A stretch of 48,829 bases of DNA from Candidatus Endomicrobiellum siamense (GCA_031268145.1 JAIRXS010000026.1:1-48829); one strand, 5' to 3'. Positions 35,760 through 45,206 are shown, numbered from the stretch's first letter. Notes: generated by a model not told the origin, from the sequence alone. Numbers and translations: made by a program.

Positions 35760-37219
35760 AATATAATATTTTTGAAACAATAAAAAATAACGGCAATTAT
35801 GAAGCAATAAAATTTGGCGAAAAAATTATTACATACGATAAATTGCTTTTTGATATAGAAGAATCTGTAAATCATTTCACTAAACTAGGTATTACATCTG
35901 TTAGTCATGTGGCAGTTAAAATTAAAAATCCTGTTTCGTACATAAATGTTTTTTTAGCTCTGTGGAAAATAAACGCGACCATAGTACCTTTGGATTTACA
36001 GGTCAGTGAAAATAATATCAACGAACTTTTAGAAGAAACAGATGTAGCATATTTAATAACAGATTCACAAAATTTATGTTCAGAAAATCTTTTAGAATCG
36101 GTTTCTTTTCTTAGTGGAATTATTTATTACACCGACAAAATAAATAATTTTTTAACTTCGAACAAAGCTATAGCTGATAATACTTGGATTCAAAATAAAA
36201 ATTTGCCTAATTTGGGTTACATTATTCTTTTCACATCTGGAACATCTGGAAAAAGTAAAGGTGTTTTAATTGAGAAAGACGCGTTTGTAAATAATGTTAT
36301 GAAAGTGATAGAGTACACGGGATTAAGCTATAAAGACTCTATTTTACTGACATTGCCTCTTACATATTGTTTTGCCTTGTCACAGTTTTTGGCCCATTTG
36401 TTAGTCGGTGGGAAAATTGTACTATATGAAGGACTTAGGAATTGCCTTGGAATATTTTTAAAAGCTGCAGAAAGTAAAGTTACAAATCTTTCAGCAACCC
36501 CATATTTTTACGACACTTTAGTTAAAGAAAAAATTAATAATGCTTACAAAATTAATCAGCTGAAGTTTTTTATGAACGCAGGAGGATATATTTCGAAACA
36601 CACGATAAAAGAAATGTTTGAATTATTCCCAAATGTTATATTTTTCAATAATTATGGACAAACGGAAGCTTCGCCCAGACTTACGTATAACAAAATGATT
36701 AACTCTAACTGTAAGCTTTCTAGCGTAGGGAAGCCTCTAAAAGGTGTGAAAATCAAGATAGAAAAACAAGACGGTGAAATAGGTGAAATTCTTTATAACT
36801 CCGAAGATATGATGGTGAGCTACTATAAAAGCGAACCTATATCAAGAGATTTGTTTATTCATTCTGGAGATTTGGGTTTCATAGATAATTCTGGAGATTT
36901 AACCATACTCGGAAGAAAAGATTCAATGATAAAAATAAATGGTAGAAAAGTCTATAAAAATAAGATTGAAGATGAACTCAATAAATTGACATTTGTTAAA
37001 ATGATAAAACTAAAAAAAACCGTTCACCATAAGTTTGGAGAATATTTTGTGGCTCATGTAGTTATCAATGACGATTACTGTAAAAATACAGCTGTCAGTA
37101 AATTGCAAGAGTACTGCAAAAAGAATTTCGATAAATATATTATTCCTAAAAAATTTATTATACTCGAAAACATGAAGTTGAATTCAAATCAAAAGGTTGT
37201 ACTGGAGGAATCGAAATAA
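35756..37219 (+). CDS. Acyl/aryl-AMP ligase
   Basis: ANL-superfamily adenylating enzyme of 487 residues that would activate a carboxylic acid with ATP and pass it to CoA or the ACP. Core motifs: LFTSGTSGKSKG (160-169), NNYGQTEASPR, HSGDLGFID, GRKDSMIKINGRKVYK and the C-terminal catalytic lysine in NSNQKV. A starter-unit loader is the natural role in this cluster; substrate unknown. Start GTG 35756 overlaps the preceding stop. Confidence 0.9.
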   Translation: MKYNIFETIKNNGNYEAIKFGEKIITYDKLLFDIEESVNHFTKLGITSVSHVAVKIKNPVSYINVFLALWKINATIVPLDLQVSENNINELLEETDVAYLITDSQNLCSENLLESVSFLSGIIYYTDKINNFLTSNKAIADNTWIQNKNLPNLGYIILFTSGTSGKSKGVLIEKDAFVNNVMKVIEYTGLSYKDSILLTLPLTYCFALSQFLAHLLVGGKIVLYEGLRNCLGIFLKAAESKVTNLSATPYFYDTLVKEKINNAYKINQLKFFMNAGGYISKHTIKEMFELFPNVIFFNNYGQTEASPRLTYNKMINSNCKLSSVGKPLKGVKIKIEKQDGEIGEILYNSEDMMVSYYKSEPISRDLFIHSGDLGFIDNSGDLTILGRKDSMIKINGRKVYKNKIEDELNKLTFVKMIKLKKTVHHKFGEYFVAHVVINDDYCKNTAVSKLQEYCKKNFDKYIIPKKFIILENMKLNSNQKVVLEESK

Positions 37220-37683
37220 TGAACTATATGAAGATGATTAATTTTTTAGAGGTTTCTCCGAAAAAATCAATTTCGCGGTTTATATATAGAGAAAGCGAGG
37301 AAATAAGCAGTTTTGATATTGCAAGATTAGCCCCATTTTATTCTGTAATAGAAGCTATTTTTCAGACAGCAGGTGCAGTTGCGAGAGCTTTTACAGAAAA
37401 TAAGAAAGGTGGGTATATTGTAAATTTTAGTAATCTAAAACTCAAAAGACCTGTGATGATGGATGAACTTATTATTATAACAGCAAACTTTATTTCGTAT
37501 TCCGAACGACAAGAATGTTTCTTTTTAAAGACTGAATTAAAAACTGCATTAGAAAATGATATTTTAGTAAATGGCTGTGACTTAATAATTAAGCAAGATA
37601 AAAGCATAACTACAGGGAAATTAAACAATATAAAAAAAGTAAATAATCAAGAGTATTTATTAAGCTTAGGATTTGGTGAGTAA
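37219..37683 (+). CDS. Hot-dog fold dehydratase-like protein without the catalytic histidine
   Basis: A 154-residue FabZ/FabA-like hot-dog protein. The acidic position of the FabZ active site is kept in VIEAIFQTAGA, but the HFPG segment with the catalytic histidine is replaced (DIARLAPFY), so it is probably not an active dehydratase alone. With the His-containing paralogue at 38098 it may form a mixed dimer. Start ATG overlaps the ligase stop (TAATG); GGAGGA lies ahead. Confidence 0.72.
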   Translation: MNYMKMINFLEVSPKKSISRFIYRESEEISSFDIARLAPFYSVIEAIFQTAGAVARAFTENKKGGYIVNFSNLKLKRPVMMDELIIITANFISYSERQECFFLKTELKTALENDILVNGCDLIIKQDKSITTGKLNNIKKVNNQEYLLSLGFGE

Positions 37684-37684
37684 A

Positions 37685-38095
37685 ATGAAAAACATATATA
37701 CTAACCATACTGAAAAAACAGTTTATTTTAACGAGACGGATGCCGGTGGTGTAGTTTATTTTGGGAACATTGGTAAGTATATAGAAATTGGGTTTAGCGA
37801 ATGGTTTCGTGAGTTTGCAAAACCTTTGAAGTATTTTAATAAAAATTATAATATTTTTTTTGTAGTTAAAGAAAGTAACCAATTTTTTAAAAAATCTCTT
37901 CATTATGATGACAACATTGTTATAAAAACCACTTTGAAAAGAATCATTTATTATTCTATTACATTTTCTACAAATATCTGTATAAATGATATTCCACATT
38001 ATTTAGCTCAAACAATCCTTGTTCCCGTAAATATAGATACAAAATCTATTGTAAAAAATCCTGAAGAAATTGTGAAATTTATAGATGAGGTATAA
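37685..38095 (+). CDS. 4-hydroxybenzoyl-CoA thioesterase-type (4HBT) hot-dog thioesterase
   Basis: A 136-residue thioesterase. The family signature with the catalytic aspartate is clear: VYFNETDAGGVVYFGNIGKY. It may release or proofread acyl chains from the ACP. Aryl polyene clusters carry a comparable thioesterase. ATG 37685 is chosen over an upstream in-frame TTG at 37673. Confidence 0.85.
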   Translation: MKNIYTNHTEKTVYFNETDAGGVVYFGNIGKYIEIGFSEWFREFAKPLKYFNKNYNIFFVVKESNQFFKKSLHYDDNIVIKTTLKRIIYYSITFSTNICINDIPHYLAQTILVPVNIDTKSIVKNPEEIVKFIDEV

Positions 38096-38097
38096 AA

Positions 38098-38532
38098 ATG
38101 AGATTAGTACTTATAGACAAGCTGACTGATATTCGGGGAAAATCAATTGTTGGGCAAAAATATTTATCTGTAAATGAAGAAATTTACGAATATCATTTTT
38201 CAAATAATCCTGTATTTCCTGCCGCGATGATGTTTGAAGCTTCATTACAACTTGCGCGAACATTTTTTTGGATGAAAACCAATTTTGAATCATCTATAGT
38301 TCCTACAGAAATTACAAAATTTAAATTCTATAAAGTATTAATTCCCGGAAATATTTTGGAAATTTCAGAAACGATAAATGACAGCGAATTTCCTGAAGTT
38401 TCCGTTGAGGGAATGGTAAATGGTCAAAATATTTTTTCTGGTAAATTTATTTCTAGAGTTGTAAATTTTGATACGATTCATAACAAAGAAGAATGTGATA
38501 ATTATATAAATTTTTTAAAAAAAGTTAATTAG
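38098..38532 (+). CDS. FabZ-like 3-hydroxyacyl-ACP dehydratase
   Basis: A 144-residue hot-dog protein whose active-site stretch YHFSNNPVFPAAMMFEASLQ corresponds to the HFPGNPVMPGVLMIEALAQ type sequence of FabZ, keeping both the histidine and the glutamate. It should remove water from the beta-hydroxyacyl chain after the ketoreductase, producing a trans double bond. It follows the thioesterase by two bases. Confidence 0.83.
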   Translation: MRLVLIDKLTDIRGKSIVGQKYLSVNEEIYEYHFSNNPVFPAAMMFEASLQLARTFFWMKTNFESSIVPTEITKFKFYKVLIPGNILEISETINDSEFPEVSVEGMVNGQNIFSGKFISRVVNFDTIHNKEECDNYINFLKKVN

Positions 38533-38546
38533 AGGTGTCTAAAATT

Positions 38547-40337
38547 GTGAAATTCAAAGAAAATCAATTTTTATATGTGTTCAGTTTAGTTTTGAATAGT
38601 TCTAAATCATTAGCTCTTGCAGTATTTTTTCAAAAATTAATTGTAGGACTCATTCCTGCTTTTATGGTTATATCGATTTCAAAATTTATAGATATGTCTC
38701 TTAGAGTTTTTAATAATAAGTTAGATATAAAAAATGTTTATCCGGCACTATTTTCAATTATTGTTTTATTATTTTTTTCGTTGTTATCTGAAAAAATAAT
38801 TTGCTTTGCAAATGTTAAAATCACAAACAAATTAAGAATAAAGTTGTCGAGTTTAATATTTAAAAAATATGGCAGTCTCGAATATAAACATCTAGAAACC
38901 CCAAAAACTACAGATTTAATCTTGCGATGTACAACGGCCCCAGAAACTAATTTAATGACTACATTTGAAAATAGTTGTAATTTTTTTTCTTTAGTTTTAA
39001 CAGTCTTAAGTGTGGTTGTTATCGTTTTGTCTTATGTTTGGTGGGTAGGCATTTTATTAATTGTTTTTTGTATTCCATTGTTTAGAATTGCACTTAAAAG
39101 TGGCAAAGCGAATTATCTGGCCAATATAGAAGTAACTAAATATAATAAAGAATATTTATATCTTTCTGAGGTGCTAACAGGAAGACACAGTGTAGAAGAA
39201 AGATATCTTTTTAGTTTTGAAGAACTTATAAATTCCAAGTGGAAAGATAATTTTGAGAAAGCAAGAAAAATTTTGTTTAAAACTGAGCTTAAATGGTTTG
39301 CAAAAATGAAATCCGGAAGCTTAATAATGTCTGTTATAGCATTAATTACTACTTTAGCGGCACTTCCGGCAGTATATGACGGTAAAATTTCTATTGGAAT
39401 ATTTATTGCAATGGTAGGTACAATTTATGCGTTAGTAAATAGAATGGCATTAGAATTTACCACTTTAGTTGATGACATTACAAAAGGATTGTGCTATGCA
39501 AGTGATTTGCAAGAATTTTTAAATTTGAGCGAAGATGAAGGTGCTATAGTCAAACCTAGTGCTAAACCTTTACAATTAGAAAAGATAGAATTTAAAGATG
39601 TTAGTTTTAAATATCCAAACACAGATAAGTATGTTTTAAAAAATTTTTCACTTACTATTGAAAATGGTAAGCATTATGCAATTGTCGGTGTAAATGGCGC
39701 AGGAAAAACAACTATGGTGAAGTTATTGACAGGTCTTTACAAAGAATTTGAAGGACAAATATTAATAAATCAAAAAAACATATCAGAATATACTCCTGCA
39801 GAATTAAAATCGCTTTGTTCTATTGCTTACCAAGATTTTTCAAGGTATGAGACTACTTTGAATAAAAATATTGCGATCGGAAATATAAATAAAATGATAA
39901 CTGACAATGCCGAAGAAGACTTTAATAAAGTAGTTGAATTATTAGAATTAAATGAATTAGTAGATACTCTTCCACAAAAATCTGATACCCACCTTGGAAA
40001 AATAAAAAAAGACGGAGTAGATCTCTCGGGTGGACAGTGGCAAAAAATAGCAATTGCAAGACTTTTTAATAATCCTGGTGCACTTAAAATACTTGATGAA
40101 CCCACGGCAGCTTTGGATCCTATTACTGAAAGTAAACTTTATGAAAAATTTGAAAAAGTTTTTAAAGGCCAAACAACTTTATTTATTAGTCACAGATTAG
40201 GTTCAACAAAACTTGCAAATGCAATTTTCGTAATCAACGATGGTAAAGTACAAGAAAAAGGAAACCATAAAGAGCTTATGAATTTGAACAGCACTTATTC
40301 TCTTCTTTATAAAAGTCAAAGGAGCTGGTACGACTGA
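38547..40337 (+). CDS. ABC exporter, half-transporter A
   Basis: Membrane-ATPase fusion of 596 residues: six helices in the first 320 residues, then an ATPase with GVNGAGKTT, LSGGQWQK and LKILDEPTAALDP, and a switch histidine in FISHRLGS. It forms a probable heterodimer with the next gene, whose ATG overlaps its TGA. Start GTG 38547 (nine bases after AGAGGTG) is favoured over GTG 38535. Likely exports the cluster product. Confidence 0.88.
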   Translation: MKFKENQFLYVFSLVLNSSKSLALAVFFQKLIVGLIPAFMVISISKFIDMSLRVFNNKLDIKNVYPALFSIIVLLFFSLLSEKIICFANVKITNKLRIKLSSLIFKKYGSLEYKHLETPKTTDLILRCTTAPETNLMTTFENSCNFFSLVLTVLSVVVIVLSYVWWVGILLIVFCIPLFRIALKSGKANYLANIEVTKYNKEYLYLSEVLTGRHSVEERYLFSFEELINSKWKDNFEKARKILFKTELKWFAKMKSGSLIMSVIALITTLAALPAVYDGKISIGIFIAMVGTIYALVNRMALEFTTLVDDITKGLCYASDLQEFLNLSEDEGAIVKPSAKPLQLEKIEFKDVSFKYPNTDKYVLKNFSLTIENGKHYAIVGVNGAGKTTMVKLLTGLYKEFEGQILINQKNISEYTPAELKSLCSIAYQDFSRYETTLNKNIAIGNINKMITDNAEEDFNKVVELLELNELVDTLPQKSDTHLGKIKKDGVDLSGGQWQKIAIARLFNNPGALKILDEPTAALDPITESKLYEKFEKVFKGQTTLFISHRLGSTKLANAIFVINDGKVQEKGNHKELMNLNSTYSLLYKSQRSWYD

Positions 40338-42118
40338 TGAGCAATTTTCAAAAAAAAGTTAGTGTAAAAAATTTTGTTATATCAATATTCAGAGTTTTAA
40401 AGATGGCTTTTAAAGCAGGTCCTTTATACATAAGCGTTAATAATGCAATTGCTATTATTCATGGTGTATTGTATGGACTTATGACGCTTACAATGCAGTT
40501 ATTTTTTGAATCTGTTATTAGATGTATTCAAAATAAAAATGGCTTAAATGAAGCGATTTTTATGGCATTTGTTCTCTTTGGAGTGTTTATGCTTGCACAT
40601 ATGGTAAATGGTTTAAATAACTTTATGGGAACAAGTTATTTTAAAAAAGTAGTAGGCGCTTTAAATCAGAAAATAAATATTAAGTCTTCAAGAATCGCTC
40701 CTATTTCTTATGAAAATCCGAGTTTGCTTGATGATATTAATAAAGCCACTGTAGGAGCCAATAACAGTTTAGGGTTATTATTTACTGTTACTACTATCTT
40801 TTCTTACTACACTCCGTATTTCTTATTTATGTTTATTTATTTTTATAGACTTAACCCCTTTTTGTCTTTATCACTTGTAGTCATTTTCATTCCAGTTGCT
40901 CTTTCGCAATTTGTAAGGAATCTAATATTTTCTAAGTTGGAAGATGAGATCGCGCCTATAAGGCGTGAAACAAATTATTACAAAACAACTCTAGCTGAAA
41001 AGGAAACTCGAACTTTGGGTGCTTTTAGCTTTTTTGAAAACTTGTATATTTCTTCTTTAGCTTTGTTTAATAAAACCACATGGAAAGTAGAAAAAAAATC
41101 GGGACTTATTGAACTAATAATGAAAATGATTACACTTGCAGGATACTTGGGCGTTTTATACATATTTGTGTCAACACTATTGCAAGGCAAAATTTCTGTG
41201 GGTGCTTTTGCAGCAATATTTTTTTCAATGAATACGATGTTTAACACAATGGATACAATAATTTGTAAACACATAGCTAATATGACACGAAACATGGGGA
41301 CAATAAATAATTTTTTGAATTTTTTAGATATGCCTGAAATTGTAGGTTCACAAAAATCTCAAGATGAGAATTTGGACATAAATTTAAAAAACGTTTGCTT
41401 TAGTTATCCAAATAGCGAAAAAAATGTACTAAATTATATTAATTTAAATATAGAATTCGGAAAAACAATCGCTATTGTTGGTGAAAATGGTTCCGGAAAA
41501 ACCACCCTTGTTAAACTTATTTTGGGATTATATACACCAACTTCGGGAAGTGTAACAATAGGCGGTTTAGATACAAGAAATGTTTCTTTAAAAAGTTTGT
41601 TCAAAAAGTCATCTGCCGTTTTTCAAAACTTTCAAAAATATAAAATGACTTTATCTGAAAATATTATGATCAGCGAAATAAACTCTGATGATAGTGAAAA
41701 AATGAATGATTCTTTAAAAAAAGCCGGACTTTCTGTGGATAAAAAAATATTTCCTCAAAATTATGACACCATACTTTCAAGAGAATTTGATGGTGTAGAA
41801 TTATCAGGGGGGCAATGGCAGAGAGTGGCAATTGCTAGAGGATTATACAGGACGCATGATTTAATTATTCTCGATGAACCCACGGCAGCTATAGATCCGC
41901 TTGAAGAAGCTAATTTGTATAAAAAATTTGCGGAGATTTCAAAGGAGAAAACAGCAGTGATAGTTACTCATAGAATTGGTTCCGCGAGAATTGCAGATGA
42001 AATTGTAGTTATGGATAGGGGTCAAATTTGTGAAATAGGCACACACGATGATCTAATTGATAATGGTGGAAAGTACAGCAATATGTTTTTAGCACAGTCT
42101 AAATGGTATATAAAGTGA
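40337..42118 (+). CDS. ABC exporter, half-transporter B
   Basis: Second 593-residue half: six membrane helices, then GENGSGKTT, LSGGQWQR, LIILDEPTAAIDP and VTHRIGS. Similar in design to the preceding gene but clearly diverged, as in heterodimeric exporters. The signature LSGGQWQ with Trp is shared by both halves, suggesting duplication. One-base overlap with the gene before, four-base GTGA overlap with the gene after. Confidence 0.88.
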   Translation: MSNFQKKVSVKNFVISIFRVLKMAFKAGPLYISVNNAIAIIHGVLYGLMTLTMQLFFESVIRCIQNKNGLNEAIFMAFVLFGVFMLAHMVNGLNNFMGTSYFKKVVGALNQKINIKSSRIAPISYENPSLLDDINKATVGANNSLGLLFTVTTIFSYYTPYFLFMFIYFYRLNPFLSLSLVVIFIPVALSQFVRNLIFSKLEDEIAPIRRETNYYKTTLAEKETRTLGAFSFFENLYISSLALFNKTTWKVEKKSGLIELIMKMITLAGYLGVLYIFVSTLLQGKISVGAFAAIFFSMNTMFNTMDTIICKHIANMTRNMGTINNFLNFLDMPEIVGSQKSQDENLDINLKNVCFSYPNSEKNVLNYINLNIEFGKTIAIVGENGSGKTTLVKLILGLYTPTSGSVTIGGLDTRNVSLKSLFKKSSAVFQNFQKYKMTLSENIMISEINSDDSEKMNDSLKKAGLSVDKKIFPQNYDTILSREFDGVELSGGQWQRVAIARGLYRTHDLIILDEPTAAIDPLEEANLYKKFAEISKEKTAVIVTHRIGSARIADEIVVMDRGQICEIGTHDDLIDNGGKYSNMFLAQSKWYIK

Positions 42119-42723
42119 GTAGTTTACACATTACAGAGTTATTCTGCATAAAAACGAGTGCGAGTGAGTTTAACAGCAGAGTAGAAAAAGCTAGAACAAA
42201 TAGTTTATATGCTGAACTATTGGTTAGATATTTAGCATGTAAGATTTTGAAGATTCCAAATAATCAAGTGATTTTTAAAAGAAATTTTTTTGGCAAACCT
42301 TATCTTATGAGCTATGATAGTTTTTTCTTTAATATTTCTCACAGTGAGGATTTTGTGATTTGCGTTGTCTCATCTAATGAAGTTGGAGCTGACATTCAGA
42401 AAGTAAAACCCATACTATTAGGAATCACAAAAAAACTTTATAGCCTATCAAATGAAAACGAAAGCTTAGATGATTTTTATAATAGGTGGGTTAAGGAAGA
42501 AAGTTATATAAAATATCTGGGCAAAAATATGAAGTTTTCGGTAAAAGCGGCTCCTTCTGTAAAACATGATGTTTGCTTTAAGCAGTATGATATTCATCCT
42601 GATTATAAAATTTCAGTATGTTCAAAAGAAAATACATTTTCAGAAAATATTTTTTCAGTAGATAAAAAAATTCTGGATGATTTTTTTAATATCAATAGAG
42701 AAGATATTAATGGAAAGCTTTAA
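42115..42723 (+). CDS. 4'-phosphopantetheinyl transferase (Sfp type)
   Basis: Converts the apo-ACP to its active holo form by attaching phosphopantetheine from CoA. 202 residues with the Sfp-type motifs GKPYL, FNISHSEDFVICVVSS, VGADIQKV (metal-binding Asp) and WVKEESYIKYLGK. I take GTG 42115, overlapping the exporter stop, over ATG 42103. Presence of a dedicated transferase at the cluster end indicates a self-contained pathway. Confidence 0.88.
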   Translation: MSSLHITELFCIKTSASEFNSRVEKARTNSLYAELLVRYLACKILKIPNNQVIFKRNFFGKPYLMSYDSFFFNISHSEDFVICVVSSNEVGADIQKVKPILLGITKKLYSLSNENESLDDFYNRWVKEESYIKYLGKNMKFSVKAAPSVKHDVCFKQYDIHPDYKISVCSKENTFSENIFSVDKKILDDFFNINREDINGKL

Positions 42724-43172
42724 TAGATTTCAAAAAATTACTTTATAGTGAATATGAATACTTTCAGTATATGTACGATCGAATTACTCCTCAAGTATTA
42801 AAAAGAATTCTTTAATTTATTTAAATCATCATTTATGTCATGCAGCATCTGTTTATTATTGTTCTGATTTTGATAAAAGTATAATTCTGGTTGCTAAATG
42901 CATGTACTTCAATATATTTAGCTAGAAAAGGAAACATTGAAAAATTTAAACAATACTTAATACCTATACAGGTCGTTACTGAGAAAGCAAACAAGTTTAA
43001 ATATGATCTAATTACAAGTTTTGAAAAAATATCTGGTGTACCTGTTATTATTAATACTTCACTCAATTTTAAAGGGCAACCCATTGTTGAAAATCCCTTA
43101 GATGCAATTAGTAGTTTTTATACATCACAACTAGAGTTTTTAATGTTAGAAAACTTTTTATTGAAAAAATAA
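42724..43172 (+). pseudogene. Carbamoyltransferase (NodU/CmcH family) remnant
   Basis: Two pieces of one family survive. Near 42824-42890 a broken frame reads NHHLCHAASVYYCSDFDKSI, matching the N-terminal HHxxHA motif of O-carbamoyltransferases. From 42891 to 43172 a 93-codon frame matches the C-terminal domain (SGVPVIINTSLNFKGQPIVE, then PLDAISSFY). Several hundred residues between them are missing and stops interrupt the first part. The intact enzyme would be about 550 residues. It lies directly after the cluster and may once have carbamoylated its product. Confidence 0.8.
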
Positions 43173-43189
43173 TTTTTAATGATTTTTCT

Positions 43190-43264
43190 TTAGAACGAAT
43201 TTAGGCTTTCTTTAATACTGTTATAGATGTTCAAGAGGTGCATTTGCTCAAATATTTTTAGCAT
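43190..43264 (-). other. Very short open frame with strong ribosome site
   Basis: On the minus strand GGAGGAAAAGCT precedes an ATG that opens 24 codons (MLKIFEQMHLLNIYNSIKES...). No family recognised; it could be the start of a lost gene or transposase. The ribosome site is part of the inverted repeat at 43268-43335. Confidence 0.25.
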
Positions 43265-43267
43265 AGC

Positions 43268-43335
43268 TTTTCCTCCATTCCTGTTGGTGTTTTTGTGGTT
43301 TTTGACACGTTCAAATATACCAAAATGGAGGAAAA
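43268..43335. repeat. Inverted repeat, 12-base arms
   Basis: TTTTCCTCCATT (43268-43279) and AATGGAGGAAAA (43324-43335) are perfect inverted copies 44 bases apart in the gap between the two pseudogenes. Each arm resembles a ribosome site on its outward strand. It may be a trace of a small mobile element or a folded RNA; I see no transposase. Confidence 0.6.
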
Positions 43336-43425
43336 TTAGATATAATTGAAATTCGAAAACCGCGTGATTATTACTTTTTCGAGTTTCACAAATGGATATT
43401 AAATTTATAAAAAGGAGTGTTTGTA

Positions 43426-44908
43426 TTGGAAATTCTTAAGGACTATCTTAATTCTAAGCCAACAGATCAACTCAATTCTCGAATGTTAGCATTCGTTGCT
43501 AATTTAGACATTGTGGAAAAGCCTATCCACTTGTTGCTAAATCTATAGTAACGGAATTAGTTGATCAGAGAAATAACATCAAGCTGATTGCTAGTGAAAA
43601 TTTTTGCTCTTTGGTAGTTCAATATGCAATGGGAAATTTGTTGACCGATAAGTATGCTGAAGGGTATGTAGGGCATCGTTTTTACGCCGGTTGTGATAAT
43701 ATTGAAAAGTTAGCTTGTGATGAAGCGTGCAATCTTTTCGAATGCGAACATGCGTATGTTCAACCGCATTCTGGAGCTGATGCTAATTTAGTCACTTTTT
43801 GAGCGATATTACGAAAAAAAATCCAAACTCCAATAATGGATGAACTTGGACAGAAAAATTTACTTTCATTATCCAAGGAAGAATGGGATAAAATTCGGGT
43901 TAAATTAGGAAATCAGAAACTTTTAGGAATGGACTTGTACTCTGGCGGACATTTAACACATGGATATAGACACAATGTTTCTGCGCAAATGTTTGATGTT
44001 TACAATTATCAAGTGGATAAGGAAACAGGGTTGCTTGATTATAAAGATATTTATAAAAAACTATGTACAATCAAACCACTAGTTTTTTTGGTTGGCTTTA
44101 GCGCTTATTCTCGAAATATTGATTACTCCATTCTCAAAGAATATGCAGATGAAGTCGGAGCAGTTTTAATGGTTGATATGGCGCATTTTGCTGGATTGGT
44201 GGCAGGCAAGGTTTTGAGGGGAAAATTTAATCCTGTGAAGTATGCTGATATCGTAACAACGACAACACATAAAACACTACGAGGACCAAGGGGCGGAATG
44301 GTTCTTTGTAAAAAAGAATATGCCGAATATGTTGATAAAGGATGTCCACATGTTATTGGCGGACCATTACCACACATTATGGCTGCTAAAGCAATCGCAT
44401 TCAAGGAGGCAAATTCGGATAGTTTTAAAGAATATTCCAAGAGGATTGTCGAAAATGCGCAACAATTGGTGATCTCATTTATTGAAAAAGGACTAGATGT
44501 GCAAACAGGTGGTACTGACAATCACATAGTTTTAGTAAATGTTGCAAACTTGGATTGACAGGACGTCAAGTAGAATCTGCGTTAAGGGGGTGTGGCCTAA
44601 CGCTAAATCGTAATACCATTCCTTATGACGAACATGGACCATGGTACACGAGGGGCTTACGTTTTGGCACTGCGGCTGTTACCACATTGGGGATGGGAAG
44701 GAAGGAAATGGTTGAAATAGCTGATATTATAGTTGAAATTCTATTTGACACAAAGCCCACATATGAAGACCAAGTTAAGAGCAAGGTAAAATATACGATT
44801 AATGATGATATTAAAGCTTCGTCAATTTTAAGAGTGAAACAAATTCTAGCTGGGTTTGTACTGTATCCTGAAATTGATATGGACTTCATTGGACGATATT
44901 TCAATTAG
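43426..44908 (+). pseudogene. glyA: Serine hydroxymethyltransferase, long chlamydial-type, with three point lesions
   Basis: PLP enzyme converting serine and tetrahydrofolate to glycine and methylene-THF. Start TTG 43426 behind AAAGGAG. The sequence is SHMT almost throughout: [55 protein letters not shown], the PLP lysine in TTTTHKTLRGPRGG, and the C-terminal GLTLNRNTIPYDEHGPW. Three lesions break it: a one-base loss in an A run near 43518; TGA at 43800-43802, in frame, at a place that is often Trp in the family (LVTF*AIL); and a one-base loss in a G run near 44553. Repaired it would be 494 residues, matching the long chlamydial form. The damage is light, so inactivation is recent or partly a sequencing matter. 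Confidence 0.88.
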
Positions 44909-45047
44909 GTAGAATTTATAGGCACATCAAAAAATCCAGTAAAAAAGAAAGCATGTAAATGGTTTGTGATCTTGTCAATATTTTGAGTTTCCCCATTTTA
45001 TTAATCTTTACATTTGTATTTAATAATGATATATAATGTAAATAATT

Positions 45048-45131
45048 ATGCAGGATAGAACTAAACTGAGAACAGTTCTAATAGAAATTGCAGGGAAAAA
45101 ACACATTCAAACTTATTTAAACACTAAATAA
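45048..45131 (+). other. Short open frame after a promoter-like sequence
   Basis: The 298-base gap 44909-45206 contains TTTACA (45007-45012) and TATAAT (45032-45037), then ATG 45048 opening 27 codons (MQDRTKLRTVLIEIAGKKHI...). The text continues protein-like in another frame (NNHGQVIRQLNAVSYLI), so this may be a small decayed gene. No ribosome site and no family recognised. The promoter could instead serve the membrane-protein pair downstream. Confidence 0.3.
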
Positions 45132-45206
45132 CCACGGTCAAGTAATAAGACAGTTGAATGCTGTAAGTTATTTAATTTAAGTATAAAATTTATGATAAGA
45201 GGGAAA

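Noticed and set aside
43800-43802. TGA read as tryptophan (alternative code)
   Set aside because: prfA, the tolC-like gene, the macA-like gene and others end in TGA at family-typical lengths, and glyA has two further frameshifts.
44123-44521. A 132-codon minus-strand frame
   Set aside because: Lies opposite the best conserved part of glyA; shadow of its codon pattern.
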